A stretch of 64,000 nucleotides of DNA from Mycobacterium sp. NBC_00419 (lineage in GTDB: Bacteria > Actinomycetota > Actinomycetes > Mycobacteriales > Mycobacteriaceae): contig NZ_CP107931.1 of the NCBI RefSeq assembly GCF_036023875.1, forward strand, positions 1 to 64,000, given 5' to 3'. The first letter of the stretch is position 1; the number at the start of each line of letters is the position of its first letter. Below the pieces are notes generated by a model. The model worked only from the letters and a program-made list of their open reading frames with translations, was not told where the DNA came from and did no database searches. Positions 1-8,589 of the stretch are shown piece after piece. Position numbers and translations under genes: made by a program.

Positions 1-8
1 GCCGGGGC

Positions 9-869
9 TCAGGCTCCGCGTTTGCGCCGGTAGAGCGTGCCGATGCCGAGCAGGATCAGGCTGATCACCAGGATGGCGGTGGCCAGGACGTTGATCTGAG
101 GCGGTACAGCCGCTTTCACCGCCGCGTTGACGTACAGCGGGTAGGTCACCGTCGAGCCGCTGACGAAGTAGGTGATGATGAAGTCGTCGAGCGACAGCGC
201 GAAGGACAACATTGCGGCCGCGACGATGCCGGGCACGATGAGCGGCAAGGTGATTTTGAAGAATGTCCGCGTTGCGTTGGCGCCCAGGTCCAGCGATGCG
301 TCCTCGAGCGTCCAGTCGAACCCGCGGATACGGGCCCGCACCGTCATCGCGATGAAGCTGATCTGAAAGGCGATGTGGGCGATGACGATCGTGGTGTAAC
401 CGGTGGCCCAGCCGATGTCGAGAAACAACGTCAGCAGCGAGGCGCCCATCACCACCTCGGGTGAGGTCAGCGGCAGCACCAGGAAGGTGTCGACCGCCTT
501 GCTGCCCCGGAACCGTTGGCGCACAAGGGCAACGGCGACCAGCGTGCCGAACACCAAGGCGATCAGGGTCGACACCGCGGCCACGTTGATGCTGAGTTTG
601 AGGGCCTCGGTCAGGGCCGGGTATTTGAAGGGGTTGGCCCAGTTGTCCCAGGTGAAGCCCTGCCAGGTGTAGTTGAACTTGCCTGCCGGCTTGTTGAACG
701 AGAAGACGATGATCACCAGGATCGGCAGGAACAGGTAGAGCAACACCAGCCCGGCGACGATGCGCAGCGCCAGATCGCCCAGCTTGAACGTGCCGCGGAA
801 GTTGCGGCCCGGCTTGGCCAGGCCACCGTGGTCGATCGTCTGGGCGATGGCCACCCCAGCCTCGGTCAT
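9..869 (-). CDS. Polyamine-type ABC transporter permease (PotC-like)
   Basis: This 286-aa integral membrane permease is one half of the pore of a spermidine/putrescine-class ABC importer. It has six likely membrane segments. The cytoplasmic EAA loop reads LEDASLDLGA followed by ITLPLIVPG, the contact site for the ATPase. The start ATG overlaps the stop of the upstream permease gene by 4 bp (ATGA), so the two are translationally coupled. It is the last gene of the importer operon. PotC is the nearest well-known family. The substrate cannot be read from the permease, but the neighbouring amino-alcohol-type enzymes point to a small cationic amine. Confidence 0.9.
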   Translation of the reverse strand: MTEAGVAIAQTIDHGGLAKPGRNFRGTFKLGDLALRIVAGLVLLYLFLPILVIIVFSFNKPAGKFNYTWQGFTWDNWANPFKYPALTEALKLSINVAAVSTLIALVFGTLVAVALVRQRFRGSKAVDTFLVLPLTSPEVVMGASLLTLFLDIGWATGYTTIVIAHIAFQISFIAMTVRARIRGFDWTLEDASLDLGANATRTFFKITLPLIVPGIVAAAMLSFALSLDDFIITYFVSGSTVTYPLYVNAAVKAAVPPQINVLATAILVISLILLGIGTLYRRKRGA

Positions 870-1741
870 ACGAGATCCTCCGTACCCAGGGCCCGCGTGT
901 AGAGCAGCACGCCGACCAGGATCAGCGCCATCAGCACGAAGCTCAGCGCGGCCGCGGCTGGATAGTCCTTGACCACCAGGAACTGGCGTTGGATGACGTT
1001 GCCGATCATCTTCGTCTGGGTGCTGCCCAGGTAGTCGGCGTTGATGAAGTCACCGACCGACGGGATGAACACCAGCATGCTGCCCGCCAGCACGCCGGGC
1101 ATGGCCAGCGGCAGTATCACTTTGCCGAACATCCGGCGGTTGGTGCCGTACAGGTCGCGGGAGGCCTCCAGCAGCCGGGGGTCGATCTTTTCCAGGCTGA
1201 CGTAGAGCGGCAGGATCATGAAGATGACCCAGTTGTAGGTCAGGCCGCCGATCACCGCCCAACTCGTCGAGAGCAGTCGCCCATCAGGCGGCAGCAGCCC
1301 GATCGCGTTGAGCCCGCTGACCACCCAGCCGTCGTCGGCCAGGATGGTCTTCCAGGCCAGGGTGCGGATCAGGAACGTCACGAAGAACGGCAGGATCACC
1401 AGGCCCAGCAGCAGGTTCTTGTAGCGGCCCGCCTTGAAGGCGATCACGTAGGCCAGCGGGAAGGCCAGCAGAATGCACAGCACCGTGGCGGCCAGCGCGT
1501 AACCGAAGGAGCGCAGGATCTGCTCGCGGTACGTGCTCAGCGCCTCACCGTAATTGGCGAAGTCCCAGCCGAAGGTGAGCTTGGGCAGGTAGATCGAGCC
1601 GCCCATGGTGGACAGCGAGGTGCGGAACAACGAAACGAACGGGACGACGTAGAAGATCCCGAGATACACAAGTGCGGGCAGGATCATCAAGTACGGAGCA
1701 AGTTTGCTCCGCTGCCGGTTGCTGCTGGCTACACCGGCCAT
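866..1741 (-). CDS. Polyamine-type ABC transporter permease (PotB-like)
   Basis: This 291-aa partner permease of the same importer has a hydrophobic first segment starting around residue 17 (YLMILPALVYLGIFYVV). Its EAA loop is LLEASRDLYG followed by VILPLAMPG near residue 200. The gene starts 4 bp after the end of the binding-protein gene and overlaps the PotC-like gene by 4 bp, so it is embedded in one polycistron. PotB-type permeases pair with PotC-type ones to form a heterodimeric channel. Assignment to the family is firm; the substrate is inferred only from context. Confidence 0.9.
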   Translation of the reverse strand: MAGVASSNRQRSKLAPYLMILPALVYLGIFYVVPFVSLFRTSLSTMGGSIYLPKLTFGWDFANYGEALSTYREQILRSFGYALAATVLCILLAFPLAYVIAFKAGRYKNLLLGLVILPFFVTFLIRTLAWKTILADDGWVVSGLNAIGLLPPDGRLLSTSWAVIGGLTYNWVIFMILPLYVSLEKIDPRLLEASRDLYGTNRRMFGKVILPLAMPGVLAGSMLVFIPSVGDFINADYLGSTQTKMIGNVIQRQFLVVKDYPAAAALSFVLMALILVGVLLYTRALGTEDLV

Positions 1742-1745
1742 GCCG

Positions 1746-2933
1746 TCAGCCGCCGGTGACCGCGGTGTAGGCCTTGTTGAACTCCGAGATCTGCTCGTCG
1801 GTGAGAGCTGCCCAGGTCTTCAGGTTATCCAGGGTTTCCTTCGGCGGGTTGATCAACGGGTTGGAGCCCAGCGCCGGGTCGATCTTGTTGAGCTCATCGG
1901 TCATGTCCGTCAGCACGGGAATGTACTGGGTGTGAGCGACGAGCTTGGCGTAGTTGGCCCGGTCGTAGACGTAGTTGATCCACTCCTCGGCGGCCTTCTG
2001 GTTCTGCGTCGTGTAGGGGATCACCTGTGTGTCGACGAACGTGGTGCCGCCGGTCTCGGGCACCACGAACTTCAGGTCCGGGTTGTCCTTCTGCAGCTGA
2101 ACCACGTCACCCGAATAGGCTTGGGCGATCACGACATTGCCCGCCGCCAGGTCGTTGGCGTAGTCGTCGCCAGTGAACCGGCGGATCTGGCCCTTGTCTT
2201 TCTGCTCCTTGATCAGGTCGACGGCCTTCTGAACGCCCTCGATGGTCGGGTTTTCCACCGAGGCGCCTTGCGACAGCATGATCATGCCCAGGCCGTCCTG
2301 GGTGTCGGAGAACAGGCTGATCTTGCCCTTGAACGCGGGATCCCACAGGTCGTCGATCTTGGTGATGTCGCGACCCGTGGCGGCGCGGTTGTAGGCCAGC
2401 GCCGTCATACCGGACATGTACGGCGCACTGAACTTGCGGCCTGGATCGGCCTCGGCGTTGAGCAGATCGGGACGCATGTTCTTCTTGTTGGTCCAGCGGC
2501 TCTCGCTGATCGGGTTGAGCCAGCCAAGGCCGTTGAGCCGGGCGGCCATGAACTGCGTCGGGACCACGAGGTCGGCGCCGATGTCCTGCTTGCGCGACAG
2601 CGGCTCCTTGTTCTTGGCGAACCACTCCTCGTTGTCGTTGAAGTCTTCCTTGTAGTCCACCGTGAGGCCGGTCGCCGTCTGGAACGCGGCGACAAACCCG
2701 TCGGCCATGTACAGCGGCCAGTTCGAAATCCGCAGCTTGCCGGTGGCCGGCGAGCCGTCGTCGGACGGGGTGGCGGGACCGCTGGCCGCACCCGAGGAGT
2801 TGTCCGACTTGCTACACGCGGCGAGGAAGGACGGGCCCAAGACCAGAGCTGCCGCCGCGGCGGCGCCACCCCCGATGAACCGGCGGCGAGATGCGAGCTG
2901 GGCGATGAGCCGGGGGTCAATCTCTGTGGCCAT
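1746..2933 (-). CDS. Extracellular binding protein of polyamine-type ABC importer (PotD-like, Tat lipoprotein)
   Basis: This 395-aa solute-binding protein has an N-terminus carrying a twin-arginine motif (SRRRFIGGG, about residues 15-23), a hydrophobic stretch and the lipobox LAAC. It is therefore expected to be exported folded by Tat and lipid-anchored outside the membrane. The body matches the PotD/PotF class (for example RISNWPLYMADG after the linker). The chosen ATG gives an intact signal; the frame is open further upstream but that extension is not signal-like. Tat export is common for this class in actinobacteria. It should capture the imported ligand for the PotB/PotC-like permeases. 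Only ligand binding would settle the substrate. Confidence 0.9.
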   Translation of the reverse strand: MATEIDPRLIAQLASRRRFIGGGAAAAAALVLGPSFLAACSKSDNSSGAASGPATPSDDGSPATGKLRISNWPLYMADGFVAAFQTATGLTVDYKEDFNDNEEWFAKNKEPLSRKQDIGADLVVPTQFMAARLNGLGWLNPISESRWTNKKNMRPDLLNAEADPGRKFSAPYMSGMTALAYNRAATGRDITKIDDLWDPAFKGKISLFSDTQDGLGMIMLSQGASVENPTIEGVQKAVDLIKEQKDKGQIRRFTGDDYANDLAAGNVVIAQAYSGDVVQLQKDNPDLKFVVPETGGTTFVDTQVIPYTTQNQKAAEEWINYVYDRANYAKLVAHTQYIPVLTDMTDELNKIDPALGSNPLINPPKETLDNLKTWAALTDEQISEFNKAYTAVTGG

Positions 2934-3003
2934 GTGCCGTAATGCCTTTCGTGGGGAGCTGGTCGAGGGACGAAGCGCGCGGGATCGGGTCTGTTGAAAG
3001 GGT

Positions 3004-4200
3004 TTACGTGTTGTCGAGCATCTCTTCGAGGTCTTCGGTGGTCGGGATGTCGGCCGCCGGTAGCACCAGCGAGGCATCGGGTGACCAGCAGACGTAGACG
3101 TCGTCGCCGGGCCGCAACATCGGCAGGTTCTGCTCGGGCCCGACGTGGGCCAGGACCGGCGAGCCGTCCGCAGCCACGAGCGCCAGCCGCAGCACCGGTC
3201 CTTGGAAGGTGAGGTCGACGACCTTGGCCGGGACCGCGGCGATGTCACCGGTGGGCCGGTCCATGGACACCCGGACCCGTTCGGGACGCACCATCAGCGT
3301 CGCCTGGCCGCCGAACTCGATGGCAGTGTCACCGGGACGTGCCTTGAGTGTGGCCCCGAGCACCTCCACGTCGATGTAGTCGCGGTTGGCGCGGCCGGTC
3401 TGGCGACCGTGCCAGAGGTTGGCCTGCCCGATGAATCCGGCGACGAACACCGTCGCGGGCCGGTCGTAGATCTCGGTGGGGGTGCCGATCTGTTCGACCT
3501 TGCCCTGGTTCATGACCGCGATGCGGTCGCTCATGGTGAGCGCTTCCTCTTGGTCGTGCGTCACGTAGACGAACGTGATGCCGACCTCGCGCTGGATGCG
3601 CTTGAGTTCGAACTGCATGACGTGGCGCAGTTTGAGGTCCAGCGCGCCGAGGGGCTCGTCGAGCAGCAACGCGCTCGGATAGTTCACCAGCGCCCTGGCC
3701 AGCGCGACCCGCTGCTGCTGGCCACCGGAGAGCTGCGAGGGTTTGCGCTGGGCGAAGTCGGTCAGGCGCACCACCTCGAGCAACTCATCGACGCTCTTCT
3801 TGACGGTGGCCTTGTCCTTCTTCTGGCTGCGCGGCCCGTAGGCGACGTTGTCCCACACGCTCATGTGCGGGAACAACGCATAGTGCTGGAAAACGGTGTT
3901 GACGTTGCGCTTGTTCGGTGGCGTCCGCGAGACGTCGACGCCTTCCAGGCGGATCGCGCCCTCGGTCGGGGTCTCGAAGCCCGCGATCATGCGCAACGTG
4001 GTGGTCTTGCCACAGCCCGACGGCCCCAGCATCGAGAAGAACTCGCCAGCCCCGATGGAGAAATCAGCGTCGTCCACGGCGACATAGTCGTCGAACCGTT
4101 TGACGACGTGATCGATCTCGATCACGGGTCTGCCGTCGGCTCGCTTGGATCCGGGTGCTCCGGTGGTCTGTTCGGTGGCGGTGGCGCCGGTATCGGTCAG
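3004..4200 (-). CDS. ATP-binding subunit of polyamine-type ABC importer (PotA-like)
   Basis: This ATPase (398 aa from the chosen start) powers the PotB/C-like permeases. It shows Walker [10 protein letters not shown], signature LSGGQQQRV, Walker [12 protein letters not shown], and a C-terminal TOBE-type extension. The start is unusual. No ATG or GTG precedes the conserved core at a sensible place, but a CTG preceded by AAGGAGGA with 6-nt spacing overlaps the stop codon of the upstream small membrane gene (CTGA). A GTG just ahead of [11 protein letters not shown] is the alternative, but it lacks a visible ribosome site. The frame remains open to 4518, yet that part reads like an overlap shadow. 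Confidence 0.85.
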   Translation of the reverse strand: MTDTGATATEQTTGAPGSKRADGRPVIEIDHVVKRFDDYVAVDDADFSIGAGEFFSMLGPSGCGKTTTLRMIAGFETPTEGAIRLEGVDVSRTPPNKRNVNTVFQHYALFPHMSVWDNVAYGPRSQKKDKATVKKSVDELLEVVRLTDFAQRKPSQLSGGQQQRVALARALVNYPSALLLDEPLGALDLKLRHVMQFELKRIQREVGITFVYVTHDQEEALTMSDRIAVMNQGKVEQIGTPTEIYDRPATVFVAGFIGQANLWHGRQTGRANRDYIDVEVLGATLKARPGDTAIEFGGQATLMVRPERVRVSMDRPTGDIAAVPAKVVDLTFQGPVLRLALVAADGSPVLAHVGPEQNLPMLRPGDDVYVCWSPDASLVLPAADIPTTEDLEEMLDNT

Positions 4201-4412
4201 GGCCCGTCCTCCTTCATGCCGCGGGGCGGCGAGCACTGCGACCCGGCGGCGCCAACCAAGCTCAGCGCCGCGACGAGCACGCCCCCAGCCAGAATCAGAT
4301 GGGCATACCTGTCGGCGAATGCGGGACCAAGGTATCCGCGGCCCAGGTCGAGTCGATCCGCGTCGGGTAGCCCACCACGCCATACGGCGCCGTTCACGAA
4401 GGTCATCGTCAT
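4197..4412 (-). CDS. Small membrane protein at head of importer operon
   Basis: This 71-aa protein starts with [11 protein letters not shown] and has a single hydrophobic segment (about residues 41-56, [16 protein letters not shown]) and a short Cys-containing tail. A ribosome site AAAGGA lies 4 nt before the ATG. Its stop codon overlaps the CTG start of the ATPase gene, and the ATPase ribosome site lies inside its last codons, so it is probably translated and couples translation of the ATPase. I do not recognise a family. Position suggests an accessory subunit of the importer or a translational leader. It lies directly downstream of a regulator palindrome. Confidence 0.6.
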   Translation of the reverse strand: MTMTFVNGAVWRGGLPDADRLDLGRGYLGPAFADRYAHLILAGGVLVAALSLVGAAGSQCSPPRGMKEDGP

Positions 4413-4427
4413 TCGTTCCTTTGCTGA

Positions 4428-4440
4428 ATTGGTGACCAAT
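4428..4440. promoter_or_regulatory. Probable GntR operator ahead of importer operon
   Basis: ATTGGTGACCAAT is a perfect 6-1-6 inverted repeat, 16 bp upstream of the small membrane gene that opens the importer operon. The same 6-bp arms recur ahead of the kinase gene and ahead of the fusion gene, and the regulator gene in between encodes a FadR-subfamily GntR protein. Short palindromes with a one-base centre are typical of that subfamily. The roughly 190 bp between this site and the aldehyde dehydrogenase stop codon contain no gene. Confidence 0.7.
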
Positions 4441-4633
4441 ATAGCAGGTGACCGTAGTCTCGCAACCTATACGGTTTATCACCACGTGGCGCGGAGCCGA
4501 TCTGTCACCGCAGGGCAAAACCCCGTTCCGTCAGCGCGATCAGAACTCCCCGTCAGTAGCGTTTTCAAGGGTGGTAGTCGCTAATGCCATGCCCAGTGCT
4601 GCCACGTCGGCTTGGGGCACGCGATTTCATGAT

Positions 4634-6013
4634 TCAGCGGGCGTCGACCGACCGCAGGAGCTGCTTGTTGACGAACTCCTCGATGCCCAGTGCACCCAAT
4701 TCCCTACCGACACCCGATCGCTTGACGCCGCCGAATGGCAGTTCAGCGGCGTCCAGTCCCACCCCGTTCACGTACACCATGCCCGTCTGCAGAGCGTCGG
4801 CGACGCGGGCGGCTTGATCCGAGTCGTCGGTGAAGACGTAGGACCCCAGCCCGAAGGGGGTGTCGTTGGCGATGCGCACCGCGTCGTGCTCGCTGCCCGC
4901 GCGGTACACGACCGCGACGGGACCGAACAGCTCTTCGGCATAGACGGGGTTGTCCGGTGTCACATCGGCCAGCACCCCACAGCCGTAAAAGGCTCCGTCG
5001 CGGGTGCTTTCGAGCAGGACGGTCGCCCCGGCCTCGGTAGCACGGCGCACCTGGGCTTCCAACCGGGTCGCCGCCGCCACCGAGGACAGCGGTCCCAGCA
5101 CGGTCGCCTCATCCATCGGGTCGCCCGGGGACACCGCGGCGAGCTTCTCGGTGAAACGCGCCACGAACTCGTCGTAGTGGCGGTCGAGGATGACGAAGCG
5201 CTTCGCCCCGTTGCACGACTGCCCGCCGTTGTCCAGCCGAGCCTCGACCGCGGCGTTCACCGCCGCGTCGAGGTCGGCGACGTCGAGGACGAGGAAGGGG
5301 TCGGACCCGCCGAGCTCGAGCACCACCTTCTTGATGTTGGCCCCGGCCAGCTGGCCCACCATGGCGCCGGCTCGCTCGGAGCCGGTGAAGCTGACGCCGG
5401 CGATCCGGCTGTCGCCGATGACGGTCGCAATGGTCGCTTCATCGAACAGCACGGTGGTGTAAACCCCGGTCGGAGCGCCGGCTGCGGCGAACGCCTCGGT
5501 GATCGCCGCAGCCGAGTCCGGGCACTGCGGAGCAGGTTTGAGCAGCACCGTGTTGCCCACGGCCAAGCTCGGCGCCGCGAAACGGGCCACCTGGTAGTAG
5601 GGGAAGTTCCACGGCATGATCCCCAGGACGACCCCGATCGGTCGTTTGCGGATCGCCGCACTCCCCTGCCCGCCACTCAGCGCGATCGGCGAGTCGGCGA
5701 GGAATTGGGCCGCGTGATCGGCGTAGTAGTCGTAGATGTCGGCGCTGAACTCGACCTCTGCGCGCGCTTGGACCAGTGGCTTGCCCATTTCGCGCACCGC
5801 AAGCGTCGCCATCTGCTCGAGGTGCTCGCGGTGGTAGCGTGCCACACCTCGCAACACCTCCACCCGGTCGTCTACCACCCGCGCCGACCACGAGCGCTGC
5901 GCGTCGCAGGCCCCCTGCAGAGCCGCCTCCACCTGCCCCGCGTCGAAGAAGTCCTGCGGCGGATTCGTCTCCCCCGTAGCGGGATTGACGACTTGAAACG
6001 GTGCACTGGTCAC
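4634..6013 (-). CDS. NAD(P)-dependent aldehyde dehydrogenase (GabD-like)
   Basis: This 459-aa aldehyde dehydrogenase superfamily protein carries MPWNFPYYQ at about 133-141, the general-base Glu233 in LELGGSDP and the catalytic Cys267 in GGQSCNGAKR. It oxidises an aldehyde to the acid using NAD(P). The closest familiar group is succinate-semialdehyde dehydrogenase, but the exact aldehyde is not readable. It lies 30 bp downstream of the phospho-lyase-like gene on the same strand, so it probably removes the aldehyde that enzyme makes. GTG is the start, with TAGGA upstream. A degenerate copy of the regulator palindrome overlaps the start codon. Confidence 0.9.
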   Translation of the reverse strand: MTSAPFQVVNPATGETNPPQDFFDAGQVEAALQGACDAQRSWSARVVDDRVEVLRGVARYHREHLEQMATLAVREMGKPLVQARAEVEFSADIYDYYADHAAQFLADSPIALSGGQGSAAIRKRPIGVVLGIMPWNFPYYQVARFAAPSLAVGNTVLLKPAPQCPDSAAAITEAFAAAGAPTGVYTTVLFDEATIATVIGDSRIAGVSFTGSERAGAMVGQLAGANIKKVVLELGGSDPFLVLDVADLDAAVNAAVEARLDNGGQSCNGAKRFVILDRHYDEFVARFTEKLAAVSPGDPMDEATVLGPLSSVAAATRLEAQVRRATEAGATVLLESTRDGAFYGCGVLADVTPDNPVYAEELFGPVAVVYRAGSEHDAVRIANDTPFGLGSYVFTDDSDQAARVADALQTGMVYVNGVGLDAAELPFGGVKRSGVGRELGALGIEEFVNKQLLRSVDAR

Positions 6014-6017
6014 GAAT
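6005..6017. promoter_or_regulatory. Possible degenerate GntR operator at aldehyde dehydrogenase start
   Basis: ACTGGTCACGAAT matches the ATTGGTnACCAAT palindrome at 10 of 12 arm positions and overlaps the GTG start codon of the aldehyde dehydrogenase. It could be a weak intra-operon site or chance. Confidence 0.3.
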
Positions 6018-6043
6018 TGGTCCTATCTACGAAGTGAATGGTG

Positions 6044-7366
6044 TTAGAGGGTCGCGTCGAGCTCGGCGAGGAGTACATCGGCGTGCGCTGCGGTGAACGG
6101 CAGCGGCGGACGGATCTTCAGAACGTTCTGCCCTTTGCCGGACGCGCTGATCAGCACGCGCCGTTGCCGCAGTTCGTTGACGATCGCGGCGGCTGCCGCG
6201 GCGTCGGGAGTCTTGCGTTCGTCGTCGACGACGATTTCGACGGCGACGAACAATCCGGTCCCCCTGACGTGGCCCAGCACTCGATGGCGCTGCGCCAACT
6301 CCCGCAATCCAGCGATCAGGTAGGCCCCGGAATCGCGCGCGTTGTCGATCAGCCGATCCTCCTCGATGACGTCCAGGACGGCGGTCGCTGCGGCGATGCT
6401 GACGGGGTTTCCCCCAAAGGTGTTGAAATAGCGCATGTCTCGGCCAAACTTGGCCATCACCTCTTCGCGTCCCACCATCGCGGCGATCGGGATGCCGTTG
6501 CCCATCGGCTTTCCGAGCACCACCAGGTCGGGTTGGAGCCCGTGCCGCTCGAATCCCCACCAGCCGGTACCCAGCCGCCCGAAACCGGCCTGCACCTCGT
6601 CGGCGATCCACAGCCCCCCGGCGTCATGCACCAGCTCCGCGGCTGGGCGCAGGAAGGTGGCGGGGTCGCACTGCACACCGTCACTGGACAACACGGAGTC
6701 GACAATCATGCCGGCCAGGCCAACCCCGCGTTGGTTCAGGGTGGCGATGGCCGCGCGGACCTGTTCGACGAAGGCCTCGCCCGCCTCGCGTGGCTCTTCG
6801 CGATAGAAGTCGGGTGCGTCGACGAGGACCACGTGCGGTGGTATCGGGTTGTTTGGCCCCAGACTCGGTGAGATCTCCGCTGCCGCTGTGGTGACGCCGT
6901 GGTAGGCGTGTGAGGTGCAGATGATCCCCTGCGCGCCAGTCTGATAGCGGGCGGTGCGCAGGGCAAGGTCGACGGCTTCGCTGCCCGTGCAGGTGTAGGC
7001 GACCTTGGACAGGGCGGGCGGGAAAAGCGCCACCAGGCGCTCCGAATATCGCACCACCGATTCGGTGAGGTAGCGAGTGTGGGTGTTCAGCACGCCCAGC
7101 TGATCGTTGACGAGCCGCTGCACGTGGGGATGGCTGTGGCCGATCACCGGGACGTTGTTGTAGGCGTCGAGGTAACGCTGCCCCGCGGTGTCGTAGAGCC
7201 ACACTCCGGCGGCGCGTTCCAGCGCGACGGGTTCGCGGTAGAACAGCCGGTAAGTCGGTGCCAGTACGGCCTCGCGGCGTTCGTTGAGTGCCCGGCTGTC
7301 GGGATCCAATCCCGCTGCGCCCGTGCCGTCGTAGGCGTTGGCCATGTGCATGGGCTGGGAATTCAC
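6044..7366 (-). CDS. Class III PLP enzyme, probable amino-alcohol-phosphate phospho-lyase
   Basis: This 440-aa fold-type I PLP enzyme has Asp256 in WIADEVQAGFGR and the PLP lysine Lys286 in LGKPMGNG. The GKPMGNG motif, RYFNTFGGNPVS and NVLKIRPP near the C-terminus match ethanolamine-phosphate and 5-phosphohydroxylysine phospho-lyases rather than ordinary class III aminotransferases, whose lysine motif is different. Such enzymes eliminate phosphate and ammonia from a phosphorylated amino-alcohol to give an aldehyde. An APH-type kinase gene lies 54 bp upstream and an aldehyde dehydrogenase 30 bp downstream, exactly the partners expected. An ordinary transaminase remains possible. The start is GTG. 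Confidence 0.82.
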   Translation of the reverse strand: MNSQPMHMANAYDGTGAAGLDPDSRALNERREAVLAPTYRLFYREPVALERAAGVWLYDTAGQRYLDAYNNVPVIGHSHPHVQRLVNDQLGVLNTHTRYLTESVVRYSERLVALFPPALSKVAYTCTGSEAVDLALRTARYQTGAQGIICTSHAYHGVTTAAAEISPSLGPNNPIPPHVVLVDAPDFYREEPREAGEAFVEQVRAAIATLNQRGVGLAGMIVDSVLSSDGVQCDPATFLRPAAELVHDAGGLWIADEVQAGFGRLGTGWWGFERHGLQPDLVVLGKPMGNGIPIAAMVGREEVMAKFGRDMRYFNTFGGNPVSIAAATAVLDVIEEDRLIDNARDSGAYLIAGLRELAQRHRVLGHVRGTGLFVAVEIVVDDERKTPDAAAAAAIVNELRQRRVLISASGKGQNVLKIRPPLPFTAAHADVLLAELDATL

Positions 7367-7420
7367 TTCGACTCCGACTTCTGCAGGACAGTCATGGTGT
7401 GCTTCTTTGCATTCGAGGGA

Positions 7421-8437
7421 CTAACGGTTCAGGGTCGCGCGCAACCGGGTCTCGGCCTCGTCAAGATGGATCGGTCGCAACGCGGCCAGGGCCTGCCAGG
7501 TGTGCCGGGAACGCGCCGTACCGTATTCGTCAGCCGGGCCTCCGCGGCGCGCGGTCCAGATCGTCGCATTGCAGACCAGGCGAATCATCGCCAAGGGATA
7601 GAGCAGTGAAATTTCGGTGTCAGTGAGTCGAACCACCTGGTCGAACCCCGCTGCGACATCGGCAAGGGCGCTGATTGGGTCGGTTTTTCGGAGCATCGCG
7701 TAGGCGCCGGCGATCGCCGGTTCGCATACTCGAGCGGTATAGAGGGAATCGGCGAAGTCGATGACGCCGGTGATGCGTCCTCGCGCCCGATCCCCGAACA
7801 CATTGAAATCGTTGAGGTCTTGGTGCACAACGCCTTTGGGTAGGTCGGCGATGTGACGCGCGACCACCGTGGCGAACACCTCGACAGCGGCCAGCGCCAC
7901 CTCGCGCTGCGCCGGATCGCCGATCAGGGGCAGAAGCGTCCCAATCGTTTCCGGTGCAGCTAGCAGGTCCCACCCGTGGGTCTTGGCCGCCTGCGGGTTT
8001 TCCTGCACGCCGGCCAGACCGGCCACGATGTTTCCCGCCGTGCGCCCCCAGTCGATCAGCAGTTCACTGGGGTGCTCTGGCAGATCAGACAACAGTGAGC
8101 CGTCGATCCAGGAGTACACGCTTAAGCACAGCTCATCGTCGAGGAGTGCCACGTCGGCGCCGTCGCTTCCACGCAGCACTGCCGGAACGGGAAGTAGTCC
8201 AGCGAGGCGATCCAGCAGTTGGTGTTGCCAACGCACGCTGCCCACTTCGTTGGCGCGATAGACCTTGACGACCGCACGCAACCCGCCATCGGTTGTGAGG
8301 GCGAAGGTTTGGTCGTACTCGCCACCGAGTCGGCGCAATCTAGCGCTGCTCAGCCCGTACTGGTGGTCGACGGCGGCGGCGATGTCGTATGTCGCCAATC
8401 CCATTCGCCGATCGGGTGTCCGCTCTGCCAAACCCAT
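7421..8437 (-). CDS. APH-family small-molecule kinase, probable amino-alcohol/hydroxyamine kinase
   Basis: This 338-aa kinase has the aminoglycoside-phosphotransferase fold. An ATP-binding Lys lies in RAVVKVY (about 58), the catalytic loop is HQDLNDFN (205-212, catalytic Asp207) and the metal-binding Asp227 lies in GVIDFAD. The HxDxND loop resembles hydroxylysine kinase and homoserine-kinase-like members, not resistance enzymes. It should transfer phosphate to a hydroxyl group, making the substrate of the downstream phospho-lyase. The first ATG is used; a second in-frame ATG lies 11 codons later, and neither has an ideally spaced ribosome site. The regulator palindrome lies 15 bp before the first ATG. 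Confidence 0.8.
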   Translation of the reverse strand: MGLAERTPDRRMGLATYDIAAAVDHQYGLSSARLRRLGGEYDQTFALTTDGGLRAVVKVYRANEVGSVRWQHQLLDRLAGLLPVPAVLRGSDGADVALLDDELCLSVYSWIDGSLLSDLPEHPSELLIDWGRTAGNIVAGLAGVQENPQAAKTHGWDLLAAPETIGTLLPLIGDPAQREVALAAVEVFATVVARHIADLPKGVVHQDLNDFNVFGDRARGRITGVIDFADSLYTARVCEPAIAGAYAMLRKTDPISALADVAAGFDQVVRLTDTEISLLYPLAMIRLVCNATIWTARRGGPADEYGTARSRHTWQALAALRPIHLDEAETRLRATLNR

Positions 8438-8451
8438 TCCCCTATTGCATC

Positions 8452-8464
8452 ATTGTTCACCAAT
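8452..8464. promoter_or_regulatory. Probable GntR operator ahead of kinase/lyase/dehydrogenase operon
   Basis: ATTGTTCACCAAT is the regulator palindrome with one mismatch in the left arm, placed between the GntR gene stop and the kinase start. Its outer bases (C and G) also pair. The position suits repression of the kinase operon separately from the GntR gene. Confidence 0.6.
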
Positions 8465-8589
8465 GCTACAAGGTAGTGGAGAGGTTGCGCTTTTGGCAAT
8501 GGCCGACCCCGCGTCACCTGGCCAACGACGGTGTTGCCGGCCGAACGCCGACGCCATGGACCTTCTCCGGACATCGCGTCCGACGCCAA

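Noticed and set aside
4201..4518. N-terminal extension of the importer ATPase
   Set aside because: Arg/Gly/Trp-rich residues unlike the family, overlapping the small membrane gene and the operator; translation from the CTG at 4200 or a later GTG explains the data better.
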